DNA from: Wyeomyia smithii
Taxonomy: Eukaryota; Arthropoda; Insecta; Diptera; Culicidae
Length of the DNA stretch: 64,000 nucleotides
Assembly (NCBI RefSeq): GCF_029784165.1
Contig: NC_073696.1
Coordinates: 46,579,858 to 46,643,857 of the forward strand
Reading direction: 5' to 3'
Below, in pieces: positions 10,261 through 19,435 of the stretch. Under the pieces are notes generated by a model. That model ran no database searches. It was not told where the DNA came from and saw only the letters and a list, made by a program, of their open reading frames with translations. How positions within the stretch are numbered: position 1 is the stretch's first letter; the number at the start of each line of letters is the position of its first letter. The translations under genes were made by a program, and so were the position numbers.

Positions 10261-10360
10261 AGCATATTTTCCGACGTGTGCAGTTCTCCTAAAGAACATT
10301 TACGTTCTATATCATTTGTAATCACTTATCACCTTGTTGTTATCTACGTTCTGGATGATC

Positions 10361-10406
10361 TTATTTAAGGCGCATCCAAGTGAAAATAATCTGCAGTACA
10401 TCAGTA
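10361..10406 (+). promoter_or_regulatory. Core promoter of the holotricin-like gene
   Basis: TTATTTAAGG (10361-10370) can serve as a TATA element, and TCAGT at 10401-10405 matches the arthropod initiator. The 5'UTR would be about 45 bases. The spacing (about 40) is slightly longer than usual. Confidence 0.5.
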
Positions 10407-10448
10407 ACAACGAGTGGATAAAAAAGTATTATTCGATTATAGTGAAAT

Positions 10449-10724
10449 ATGAAGTTCGTGTTTGCATTGGTATTTCTACTAATCTCAGTCTTACTTGTGC
10501 CGACTATGGCTGCCCCATCCCCGGGTTGGGGTGGCAGGGGCTGGGGCGGTGGAGGCTGGGGTGGTAGAGGCTGGGGTGGTGGTTGGGGTGGTAGAGGATG
10601 GGGTGGTGGTTGGGGTCGAGGTTTTGGCTATGGATATGGATATGGTTCACCTTACTTCTACCCGAGGCCATATTACGGTGGTTACTATGGAGGATTCGGT
10701 CCTGGCATAATTATTGGATTATAA
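10449..10724 (+). CDS. Holotricin-like Gly/Trp-rich secreted peptide
   Basis: This is a 91-residue protein. Residues 1-21 are a signal peptide (MKFVFALVFLLISVLLVPTMA). The mature part starts APSPGWGG and consists of GWGGRGWGGG-type repeats up to about residue 56, then a Gly-Tyr stretch, and ends GGFGPGIIIGL. Gly-rich proteins of this kind in mosquitoes are annotated as holotricin-like and are thought to be secreted antimicrobial or immune-related peptides. The match here rests on composition and repeat pattern, so the activity is an inference. It is a single exon. The C-terminal PGIIIG resembles the PPGIVIG ends of the FFPAPP genes downstream and the APPGVIVG end of its neighbour at 11346, which may indicate common ancestry of the C-terminus. 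Confidence 0.85.
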   Translation: MKFVFALVFLLISVLLVPTMAAPSPGWGGRGWGGGGWGGRGWGGGWGGRGWGGGWGRGFGYGYGYGSPYFYPRPYYGGYYGGFGPGIIIGL

Positions 10725-11345
10725 TGGACTTCACAGGTACGACGCAATGCAGTGCAATTTTCAACTTACTTAATAGGTAAAGCGTCGCAGTGAAAAATGT
10801 GTTTAACTGTTTATAAATTCTAAATAATTTCCATTGCAACCCAGGTTTAGTTCCTAACGACACTTAATGATGAACCTGAGATTATCCACCGATTTGAGGC
10901 ATGGAGCATCACAAATATAAACCATTGTTAATGAAAGTAGTGACCAATTTTGAAGTCATCGATCGAATTGAACAATTGAATGAGAACTTGCACTCAAATC
11001 TTGAAGATTTGCAACTGAAACGCCAACTTACAAGGACAGCTAGAATAAGATTACTCTGTCTCATCTGTATATAGATATTACAGTGTCAACAAATAACAAC
11101 ATTTTCGTGCAACTAAAATTCACAACCAAATACACGCTCAAACCAATTAGTACCAATTCTGACAAAACTTCATGCGTTAGATAATCCATAGATCGGGTAA
11201 ACGTTGCTAATGCGAAGTGTTAAATTCCAACTGATAAAGTAAACCGTTTATAGATGAAGAAAAAAAAAAGTAAACCGTTTGTCATTCTGCTGGTGACATC
11301 GGTTGAAGAACAGCAAGCAAGGAAGCATTATTAAAATAAAGAAAA
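10725..11345 (+). other. Intergenic region between the two peptide genes
   Basis: This holds the 3' end of the holotricin-like transcript and the promoter of the next gene. No open frame of interest. TTTATAGATG near 11250 is a possible weak TATA for the 11346 gene. Confidence 0.4.
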
Positions 11346-11555
11346 ATGAAATTGTTATTTGTACCAGTGTTAATAACGCTACTGTTGGTTGACTGTTCAG
11401 CGGCTCCTGCACCACTTTTCGGATGGCGTTGGCGATTCGGCGGATTTTTACCTCCACCGGTGTACTACAGCAGCGGATTCTACAATATCTACTACAACCC
11501 AGCCGTCATAGTGGAAACTCCTTTCATAGCACCACCGGGCGTTATCGTTGGTTAA
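11346..11555 (+). CDS. Small secreted peptide ending in FIAPPGVIVG
   Basis: A 69-residue secreted protein that I do not recognise as a named family. Residues 1-19 form a signal peptide (MKLLFVPVLITLLLVDCSA). The mature chain begins APAPLFGWRWRFGG, has Tyr/Pro-rich stretches (PPPVYYSS, YNIYYNP) and ends VETPFIAPPGVIVG directly before the stop. The last residues parallel FFPAPPGIVIG in the genes at 16718 and 27941, and a terminal Gly could serve as an amide donor. No dibasic site precedes it, so here the whole mature chain may be the product. Poly(A) signal at 11676-11681. A broken duplicate lies at 4875-5034, which shows that the gene has been duplicated with its flanks. Confidence 0.8.
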   Translation: MKLLFVPVLITLLLVDCSAAPAPLFGWRWRFGGFLPPPVYYSSGFYNIYYNPAVIVETPFIAPPGVIVG

Positions 11556-12254
11556 TGTGGATATATGCGGTTACTATTGTTACTACTGAAGAGAAGTGTT
11601 CATGATCTGACATTTTAAAGTAAGGAAATCCACCCAAACAATACTACGCGGTTCGAACAAAGTTGTATGAATTGTAATAAACCATAGTTAATGTCTTTCT
11701 TTAAACTGTTATTCATGTTTTCCTCAGAACGAAAGTCCTTTCTAGCCATTGTTAGATTCACCTACGTCGAAGGAAATTACACAAAAATCAACAAATTGAA
11801 ATACTGAGAAAAAAAACAAAAAGAAATATCTACGGTGCGTGTGGTGTTTTTTCTCATATATCCGTGAACTAACAGAATATATTCACATATGCATACTAAT
11901 TAATTCAACCTTAGAAAATTGACCTTCACCGCAATAAAGTTTATGCGTATTTTCGTGATCACCAATTAAATCGAATCAGTTAAAATTATTAATTTCAAAC
12001 GTAAGCAAGGGCTCCCAAATGGCCTTCATACGATGCGATGCTCGACTACTAGCACATGATTCGTTCTAATCCAAGCTGAGAGACACTATTGCTAAACTAG
12101 CGGTATGAACTGGTACCCGTTTGAAACTAGGAATAGAAGAGAATTGTATAGAACGCACCAGTGCAGTGCGGTGAGATTGTCCATGCTATTAATTTCCTAA
12201 AATACTCACACAAGGCTTTTACCCGAGAAGGAGAACATATCATAATAACATCAC

Positions 12255-12317
12255 AACCAGATATTATACCAGATATTATACCAGATATTATACCAGATTA
12301 TATTATACCAGATATAC
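12255..12317 (+). repeat. Short tandem repeat, unit about 12 bases
   Basis: The unit ATATTATACCAG repeats four to five times with a small irregularity at its right end. Confidence 0.85.
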
Positions 12318-13092
12318 CTTTCTCTTTTCCCCCCACCTATTAATTGTTTGCTCAATTGGAATGACACTGACGGATAATTTTTATTTCAATTTTGAAAGTG
12401 TCGCCACTCTATATATTTACAGGCACTCTAGGTAAAATAACAAAAAAAAAAGATATTGTTCTTCCAAGACTATATGAATAGCAAAGCTTGGTATTTCAAT
12501 AACAAACCAATAATTCGCATTAAAAATCACAAAAATGACTGATTCAGATATTTTCGAATTATTGAACACTAAATGCATAACTGAATATATTTTAAATAAT
12601 CAATAACGAACAATTTTCACTAAAAACCTACTTTTAATGAGATATTTTAAAAGCAACTCGAATATCTTATTAATGGCATATCGAGATAAGATTTAAAAAT
12701 TTTATAATATTTTTATATCCATGCATGAAACATGAATATCTTTCGAATAACACGATAAGTTCTCATGGCTAAATATGTTATTGATGAGTTGTGATTGCTC
12801 TCCTGCCTGTATTGTCTCCTGTAGAATTGTCTGTGGTTCTGTGAAACAAGTAATTAATAATTTCATAATTAACTGATCAGCAAATTACACGAAAAACACT
12901 TTTGGAATTTATTACACTATGAATATTACAATTTATAACAGAATGCTGCAACTGAATTTATAACTAGAATACTTTACGTATCGCTGCAGAAGATTGCTTG
13001 ACAGCTTAGGGTATGCCAGTAAATTGCGTAATGCCTCAACTAGTGCATTTTTTACAGTTCTCCTCTACTGTTATTTTAAGGGTGTGAAGCAT

Positions 13093-13176
13093 TGCGTTCA
13101 TATTCACCTTTGCGTGGTTAAATGTACAACCTTGCTAGAGTTGTACATTACCCTACGCTGAGGTGAGTATGGACGC
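13093..13176. repeat. Imperfect hairpin / mini-MITE
   Basis: The left half (GCGTTCATATTCACC, AATGTACAAC) pairs imperfectly with the right half (GTTGTACATT, GGTGAGTATGGACGC) around a loop near 13135. Confidence 0.6.
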
Positions 13177-14340
13177 TCCTAAGGCGGTACTCTATACAGT
13201 GCTGACCTAATAAGTGGTGAGTTTTTTTTTCCAAATGAGTACGCCTTAGCTTAGGCTATTATATCGCTATGAGAATAGGATTGAAGCATAACAAACGCAC
13301 AGTGGAACAGATCAGCCAAAACTCTTAGACGATATTCTTTAATTTTCAGACCCTATGGGCTTAAAATGTCATTTTGTTCTACATATTTTTCAGAGAGACA
13401 AAGAATTGCCTACAACTTTGCCGGAGGCGTCACACCGATCAAATAAACTGTTCTGGCTTTTGAAATATTTGTCATTATAAATACCATTATTACATAAACC
13501 CTTCTAAAAAAATAATAATAACACATTAGGGTGTTTTAGGGGTATATATATTTCTTTTTCTTTTGATATGAAATATCAAAAGTAATACATATCCTGCTGA
13601 CTTTTCTTTAATTTAAACAGCAGAATTATCGCAACAATCGATTTCGAATTTAACTAACTGTAAGTGAATTCAAGACTAACCCTGCCGTCAAGAAATCATG
13701 ACACAGCGAGGCCAGGTCGTTTAATAAATGTCTCACGCTCCAAGAAACACTGTCTTCATACATAGCAAATCTAGAAACACGGTGGGGATGGAAGTTAACA
13801 AAAAAACCCAGTAAACCCATTAAATTCTTCCTTCCACTCCTTCACACGAGCTCTAATGTCTCCGAAAATAGAACATGTTTTCACATCTGGCATCCCTGTT
13901 ATGACACGTAAACCTGGGTTATATTTCCCAAAAGCCAGCAACAGAAATGTCATTTTGTGTACTTGTTGGCAGCTAGTGAAAATTAAAAAAAACTGAAATG
14001 TCGGTTATTGATTAGTATAAGAAAAAGCAAATATTTTTGAAATTAAAATTTCCTATTGTCATTTTGGAACATCTGTGTCCAGTAACAGCCAAACCAAAAA
14101 TGACAGTTAAAAATATTCGAATAGATTTTTTTTGAATTGCTCTCCTTTTCTGCGCAATTTTGCAAAACGTGTGCAAAGAATGGAACTGTCATAACTGAGG
14201 ACTAGGTTTTTTTGTGCTATGCGTAATAAAAATAGAGGCTTTTGGAAATGCATTACTACAGCATTAAATATTTTATTAGCGATACAAGGTTTGTACCGAA
14301 CACGCGGATGTGTAAGAACAAAAGAAAACGTGCGAACCTC

Positions 14341-14510
14341 TTAACTGATCGTTGCTTGTTCGAATCCCGGCTCGGGAGAGGCTGTTGGTGTTCGTAGGAT
14401 GGTAGTGCTAGCAATTGTCCTGTACATTAACAGTTGGCCGCGAAGTATGGATAATAAAGAGAAGGTTGCGTTCCGATACAAAATGCAGCACCAAGACTTT
14501 GCATTTTTTA
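14341..14510 (+). mobile_element. tRNA-related SINE (same family as 19222-19435)
   Basis: A B-box-like GTTCGAATCCCGGCTCGGGA is followed by a body including TGCTAGCAATTGTCCTGTAC and CAGTTGGCCGCGAAG. The same body occurs inverted at 19222-19435 in less decayed form. The 5' tRNA part here is poorly preserved. Its downstream end leads into the microsatellite. Confidence 0.65.
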
Positions 14511-14544
14511 TCTATAAAAATATAATACTTGTAATACTTCATTT

Positions 14545-15415
14545 GCACTCTCTCGCTTTTTCCCACGCTCTCTCCCTCTCTCTATCACGTTTTCTCTCTA
14601 TCTCTCTCTCTCTCTCCATCTCGCTCTCTCTCTAACTCGCTATCTCTCTAACTCGTTCTCTCTCTCTAACTCGCTCTCTCTCTATCTCTAACTCGCTCTC
14701 TCTCTATCCCTATCTCTAACTCGCTCTCTCTCTATCCCTATCTCTATCTCTATCTCTATCTCTATCTCTATCTCTATCTCTATCTCTATCTCTATCTCTA
14801 TCTCTATCTCTATCTCTATCTCTATCTCTATCTCTATCTCTATCTCTATCTCTATCTCTATCTCTATCTCTATCTCTATCTCTATCTCTATCTCTATCTC
14901 TATCTCTATCTCTATCTCTATCTCTATCTCTATCTCTATCTCTATCTCTATCTCTATCTCTATCTCTATCTCTATCTCTATCTCTATCTCTATCTCTATC
15001 TCTATCTCTATCTCTATCTCTATCTCTATCTCTATCTCTATCTCTATCTCTATCTCTATATCTCTCTATCTCTCTATCTCTATATTTCTCTATCTCTATC
15101 TTTATATCTCTCTATCTCTCTATCTCTCTATCTCTCTATCTCTCTATCTCTCTATCTCTCTATCTCTCTATCTCTCTATCTCTCTATCTCTCTATCTCTC
15201 TATCTCTCTATCTCTCTATCTCTGAATCTCTATATCTCTCTATATCTCTCTATATCTCTATATCTCTATATCTCTCTATATCTCTCTATCTCTCTCTACC
15301 TCTCTCTCTATCTTTCTCTCTCTCTATCTCTCTATCTCTCTCTCTTTCTTTTTCTGTCCCTCTCTATCGTTCTCTCTTTGTCCTCTCTATTTTTCTGGCA
15401 CTTATCTCTGAACCA
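14545..15415 (+). repeat. Pyrimidine-rich (CTCTAT)n microsatellite
   Basis: About 870 bases built mainly of TCTCTA hexamers, with runs of CTCTATCT octamer-type and CTCTCT variants at both margins. One strand is almost free of G. It could form unusual structures and is a likely assembly-length artefact zone. Confidence 0.97.
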
Positions 15416-16148
15416 TATTCCCTCTTTCTTGTACGAGCTTAAAAGAATATACGTTATACGCACTATTAAGTATTCATTATTAACTACTACAAGCTGTTTT
15501 CCTTCAGTCATGTTTTAAAACAGGCCTTTTTGAAACTGCAATCGTGGCTTAACATGAAGACCTATTATTATAAAATGATCTCTTTAGCAAAAAGGAACAA
15601 CTGTACAAAGTTTCTGCGAAATCGGAAATGGCATGTGAAAAAAAATATTTTGATTCATTTTCTATGCAATACCTCAATTCTATCTTTGCCGAGGATGAGC
15701 AGTTCCATTATTTGGCAGCACTGCAACTTTTGGCAGATTTGAGACAAACACCAGGTGCACTTCAGTTTGAAGTTTTAATTAAAACCAACAACATGGCGCA
15801 GAAGCATATTCCACTGAGATTTTTCGACCGTAGGTCATTTGGCGCGGTTCGGCTCTATGTTAATAACCTAATCCGCAAATATTAAAGTATGATAACTATC
15901 TTAACTTAATTGGAACAATTTCAAGCCTACCATGTTCATTAAAGCATGTTATGTTAATTGATTTCTAAAACGAAATCAATTAACATCCTATTTACGGAAA
16001 TACGGTTCCAAAAATCAACAAATGAACCATTCTATTGAGAGCACATAGGAATTAAGTTATGCTAATATGTAATAATGCGCTCTTTACTACGTGTTAACCA
16101 ATTTCATAAACACTCACTGCAGTCGTTATCACACAACAATTTGGCTTG
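15416..16148. other. Non-coding interval upstream of the first FFPAPP gene
   Basis: I see no gene here. A short inverted repeat near 15955-15990 (TTAATTGATTTC and its complement GAAATCAATTAA) is the only structure noted. Confidence 0.4.
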
Positions 16149-16149
16149 G

Positions 16150-16185
16150 TATAAATACCGCTCGTCGTCCATTTCTTAGATCATA
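16150..16185 (+). promoter_or_regulatory. Core promoter of FFPAPP gene A
   Basis: TATAAATA at 16150-16157 is a good TATA box. The start site should lie near 16180 (TTAGATCATACC), giving a 5'UTR of about 120 bases. Confidence 0.65.
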
Positions 16186-16302
16186 CCGGAGTTGTTACAC
16201 TACGCATCAATCGGACGGTTAGCGGACAAGTGAGAATTCGAGTTCTAGCGATTTTTCGAGCACCAACAAGAAAAGCATTTGCTTCCTGTTTCACTGCCAA
16301 AA

Positions 16303-16518
16303 ATGGCACATCGCAAGCTGATATACTGGTTACTCATAGCCTGTTTGCTGTGCTGTTTCGTCTTACCTGCCAGCTCGGATCCCCAGGATAAAAGTGATAC
16401 TTTTTCAGTTTCGCTGCAAAATAATCTTCTAGCATCACCGCCAGATGGAGTAGTGCGAATTGTTCGTAAGGGCCATCGGAAGAAGTTCTTTCCCGCGCCT
16501 CCTGCTATAACGGGATAG
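16303..16518 (+). CDS. FFPAPP-family secreted peptide precursor A
   Basis: A 71-residue precursor starting at the ATG at 16303; upstream in-frame sequence lacks another ATG. Residues 1-25 are a signal peptide with a strong hydrophobic core (LIYWLLIACLLCCFVL). The middle (DPQDKSDTFSVSLQNNLL) is polar and not repeated elsewhere. The end is RKGHRKK-FFPAPPAITG-stop. Lys-Lys at 60-61 is a dibasic convertase site and Gly71 is positioned as an amide donor, so the predicted product is FFPAPPAIT-amide. I do not recognise the family. Three other genes in the window (16718, 27941, 29751) share the FFPAPP ending. Possible roles are neuropeptide, hormone, seminal or salivary peptide, or immune-induced peptide. 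The next gene starts 200 bases downstream on the same strand. Confidence 0.83.
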   Translation: MAHRKLIYWLLIACLLCCFVLPASSDPQDKSDTFSVSLQNNLLASPPDGVVRIVRKGHRKKFFPAPPAITG

Positions 16519-16646
16519 TTAATCCCTACTAACTTCCAAACCCGTCGGCTGCTTAGTACTAGCATGCTAAGTGACCCGAGAGTAGAATCTGCGCTGTACA
16601 TTGTGAATCATTCATTAGCATTTTGGCCAAAAATCGATAATTTATT

Positions 16647-16685
16647 TATAATTAAAGCGAAACGCTAACTTCAAGTCGCTCAGTC
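16647..16685 (+). promoter_or_regulatory. Core promoter of FFPAPP gene B
   Basis: TATAATTAAAG (16647-16657) lies about 33 bases before TCAGTC (16680-16685), an arthropod-type initiator. This gives the gene its own promoter, so a dicistronic transcript with gene A need not be invoked. The minus-strand gene at 27941-28147 also has TCAGTC at its predicted start. Confidence 0.6.
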
Positions 16686-16717
16686 ATCGGTCGTTATAGG
16701 GACAGTATAGGGCAAAC

Positions 16718-16933
16718 ATGAAAATAGTAATTGTTTTAAGTTTGGCATTTTTTTGCCTGATCGCAATCGAGTCGGCGCCGGTACCATGTGATGGTAACAA
16801 TGAATATGACGATTCGTATCCTGACTGGAGTGGACGTTCGCAGCCATACCAAACCAATTACGATCCGCAAGCTTACTCGTCACGGAAACCCAAGAGGTTC
16901 TTTCCGGCACCACCCGGGATCGTGATTGGCTGA
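16718..16933 (+). CDS. FFPAPP-family secreted peptide precursor B
   Basis: A 71-residue precursor. Residues 1-19 are the signal peptide (MKIVIVLSLAFFCLIAIES). The mature chain begins APVPCDGNNEYDDSYPDWSG, with a single Cys. The end is SSRKPKR-FFPAPPGIVIG-stop. Lys-Arg at 59-60 is a canonical convertase site and Gly71 an amide donor, giving FFPAPPGIVI-amide as the predicted product. The 27941 gene encodes the same terminal 11 residues behind a quite different middle, and both share an xPxPC motif after the signal peptide. Poly(A) signal AATAAA is at 16986-16991. The gene runs tail-to-tail into the acetyltransferase gene on the other strand, whose poly(A) signal is only about 30 bases away. Function unknown. 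Confidence 0.85.
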   Translation: MKIVIVLSLAFFCLIAIESAPVPCDGNNEYDDSYPDWSGRSQPYQTNYDPQAYSSRKPKRFFPAPPGIVIG

Positions 16934-17043
16934 CGTGAGAGCACGCAGTTGAGCAGGATTTTGTGGGAACGTGAAGAAGAGTGTAAATAAACAGCTTCTA
17001 TTTTTAGTAATCACGTGTGTTTTATTATGTTCTATTTTTAACT

Positions 17044-17882
17044 TTATTCCATCGAATAACTCATAAGTTTGAAATATTTTGATTTGATATCTGGCAGAGT
17101 GTATTCTGGGCCCAATTTAGAAAGGTCGTCATAGCTGAAATTAAATATTAGCTATTCTATGTTCTAAGTGCTAAGGTTGAAATTACCTACGTTATTTCGT
17201 AGTCCGTTCGATAACCAGCATTTAGTGCGGCTTTCTGAGACCCGATGGCGGAAAACGGATGGGCAGCGAGTTTTATTCCAAGAGCTTTACACATCGGCAC
17301 TCGGGCCTTCAGGATATCCGTCGCGATCCCTCGTCCACGGTACAGTTTGTTGACGGATAGACCGTACGCAACTAGTCGGTTCTCAATGCAATAACGTTCG
17401 GTGAAGTCGAATTGCTTCGAAACGTAGTCAATGATGTTCAGCATATTATCTTGCCTGTCGTTCTTGAGCTAAATGTTGAAAAAATAAATACATATCACAA
17501 TTGGATCATGAACAATATTTTCGCTTACCTTGAAATTAAAATAATTTGATGTATTCTTTACTGCAAGAATATTAGCTCCGATTATCTCATCCGAACCTTC
17601 CTTGTAGCAAACGAGGGTCATTTTTTCTTTTAAAACCGACCGCCACATGTTGACGACTGAGGCACGTGATTCCTGATCTTTGGGGACACCAGTACTTACA
17701 CATATCGGCTCCTCCTCAATGAAATGATCCAGAAAATGTGCGATCATGTCTTCGTACCGGTCTTCAGTTAAATCTTGCACGTGATACGTTACAATACGAT
17801 CATCGCTGCCATCGGCATCCTTAGCTCTGAAAGTATGCCAAACGACGGGAATCGCGGGCTGTGAAGGTCTAGTCCATGCCAT
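17044..17882 (-). CDS. GNAT-family N-acetyltransferase, arylalkylamine type (3 exons)
   Basis: Exons on the minus strand: 17882-17529, 17468-17191 and 17134-17044, together 240 residues. The junctions are AAG|GTAAGC...TTTAG|CTC and AAC|GTAGGT...TTTCAG|CTA, with phases 0 and 2 that fit. The protein looks like an insect arylalkylamine N-acetyltransferase, which transfers acetyl from acetyl-CoA to amines such as dopamine, serotonin or octopamine for cuticle sclerotisation, amine inactivation or melatonin-type products. The acetyl-CoA loop is seen in exon 2 as LYRGRGIA (R-x-x-G-x-A), preceded by the strand containing VAYGLSVN. It has the usual length for the family and no signal peptide, so it is probably cytosolic. 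A TATA-like AATATAAG lies at 17927-17934 and GCAGTG near 17912 may be the initiator. Poly(A) signal at 17021-17026. The substrate cannot be told from sequence. Confidence 0.85.
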
Positions 17883-17949
17883 CGTTACGTTTACGGAATG
17901 CTGGTTGTCACTGCAGCCGATCGTCGCTTATATTGGCTGGTCTTCCTCT

Positions 17950-19221
17950 AAGATAAAATCAATTACACCATGTAATCTGGCCCATCATTCCCTCTTATCA
18001 GGATTTAAGAAGCTTGCACGATGCTTTGCTTTGGTAGGCACGTGAATTTAACGCTTGTTTGTCATCATTTGTATAAGCCTGTCCAGAGATTGTACACTGT
18101 AATTGGAAGATAAGTACTGAGCTACTGTTATTACTATTGAAGTTTATTTCAAAATATAATGAGCGTCAGTTCTCAAAAATTATAAAAGTGTTTGAGAGTA
18201 TTATTCATTAATCAATTAATCAACATTTTTGCCCAAATGCGCTTAATCGTGTTTTATTTGGATCGTTATGCTGCTTGCGAACTCATGCTTGTTTGGCGGC
18301 ATGAGTAGTAAATTTGTTATTTCGCTTTGACTTTTGGGCGAAAACGCTGTCTCATGAAAGACTGATAAGCCGCTGCATGGTTATGAACAAATATTGTTAT
18401 GTTTGTTCTTAGCATACATCTGCCGTGGCGATGATCCATGGTTGCTTTTATGTATGTTCATTAGGGCTGGGCAAAGGGATCGATTTTCCAGCACCAAGTT
18501 TTTTTGGTTCCTTTCGGGACTCTAAACAATCTTAAATTTACCGGAAATCAATTGGTTTTGTCACCGCTTGGCGCATTGCATTTCAATTTCGCATGAAAAT
18601 TTGTATTAGAAACCCTAATTTTTTGCATTTCTCTTTCTAGAGAGCTCAGTCATGCTTTAATGATGTACTACATTACGTTAAAGTATAGTGTTTTAGATGC
18701 CTAACAACTTTTCCGAAGACACTGAAGAGCTAGAATGTCTCCAAAAAAAAGCTATAGCTGTTCACAGGAGACTATGAAGAATTGAATGCTGAAAATCATT
18801 TTTTCTGCCAACACTACCAATGTACCGGCGTCAGTAGGATTTCTATCAGAAAAGTTGAGAGCGCTATAAAAACCACTGCAACTAAGGAGCGGTCCGCATA
18901 CCCCGTGGACAGTAAAATTCATAATTGGAAATAAGGTATTTTCGTGATGACACAGTGGAAAGCTGTTTGACGGCCCACATATTTTAAATGCCAGGATCTC
19001 AAAACATTTGTGCGTTGTCAAAATACGACTAACCTTTTATTAGAGGAAGTACGAGCTGATGTACCTACTACTGATGCTGCAAGTCACCGCACAAAGATAG
19101 CTTTTTACCAGTGACTTGCTGCTGCTGATACCCGCTACCACTGCATCTGCTGCTAAGTATGGACTGTAGTAGTCGCTGTCCAGGACGAATATGACTTGTT
19201 TAGGCTGTAGCAGGCTCACAT
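17950..19221. other. Non-coding interval
   Basis: I see no gene or clear element ends. Open frames here lack features of real proteins. Confidence 0.45.
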
Positions 19222-19435
19222 GAAGCAAAGCCGTGGTGCTACATTCCGTATCGGAATTCGACCTTCTGTTTTACTATACACAGACTTCGCAGCCGACTGT
19301 TAAGTGTACAGGACAATTTCGGGGCTAGCGCTACGATCCTACTGACACTAACAGTCTCTCCCGAGCCGGGACTCGAACATACGACGACTGGCTTGTTTGG
19401 CCAGCATCGTACCTCGAGACCAGCTGGGAGATTAT
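19222..19435 (-). mobile_element. tRNA-related SINE, minus orientation
   Basis: On the minus strand a tRNA-like head runs GCTGGTCTCGAGGTACGATG, then a B-box GTTCGAGTCCCGGCTCGGGA, then a body with TAGCGCTAGCCC and AATTGTCCTGTACAC. It lacks a functional acceptor stem, so it is a SINE and not a tRNA gene. The family is probably one of the tRNA-related SINEs known from Aedes (Gecko-like). The exact name is uncertain. Confidence 0.72.

Larger units (their letters stand above)
11760..14340. other. Non-coding interval with small repeats
   Basis: About 2.6 kb without a recognisable gene. It holds a 12-base tandem repeat (12255-12317), a small hairpin (13093-13176) and a piece of a dispersed MITE family near 13400-13560. 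The rest is AT-rich and uninformative to me. Confidence 0.5.

Noticed and set aside
14399..14635. Frame running from the SINE into the CTCTAT microsatellite
   Set aside because: It is made of SINE and repeat sequence.
15530..15885. Overlapping short frames before FFPAPP gene A
   Set aside because: No signal peptide or similarity that I recognise; the two frames overlap in different phases as random frames do.
16279..16302. Upstream extension of FFPAPP precursor A
   Set aside because: The extended frame would need a TTG start. The ATG at 16303 gives a proper signal peptide.
16303..16933. Genes A and B as one dicistronic transcript
   Set aside because: Gene B has its own AT-rich box and TCAGTC initiator within the 200-base gap, so a separate promoter is simpler.
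19360..19435. tRNA gene (minus) with a good B-box
   Set aside because: The acceptor stem does not close and the sequence continues into a SINE body shared with 14341-14510.
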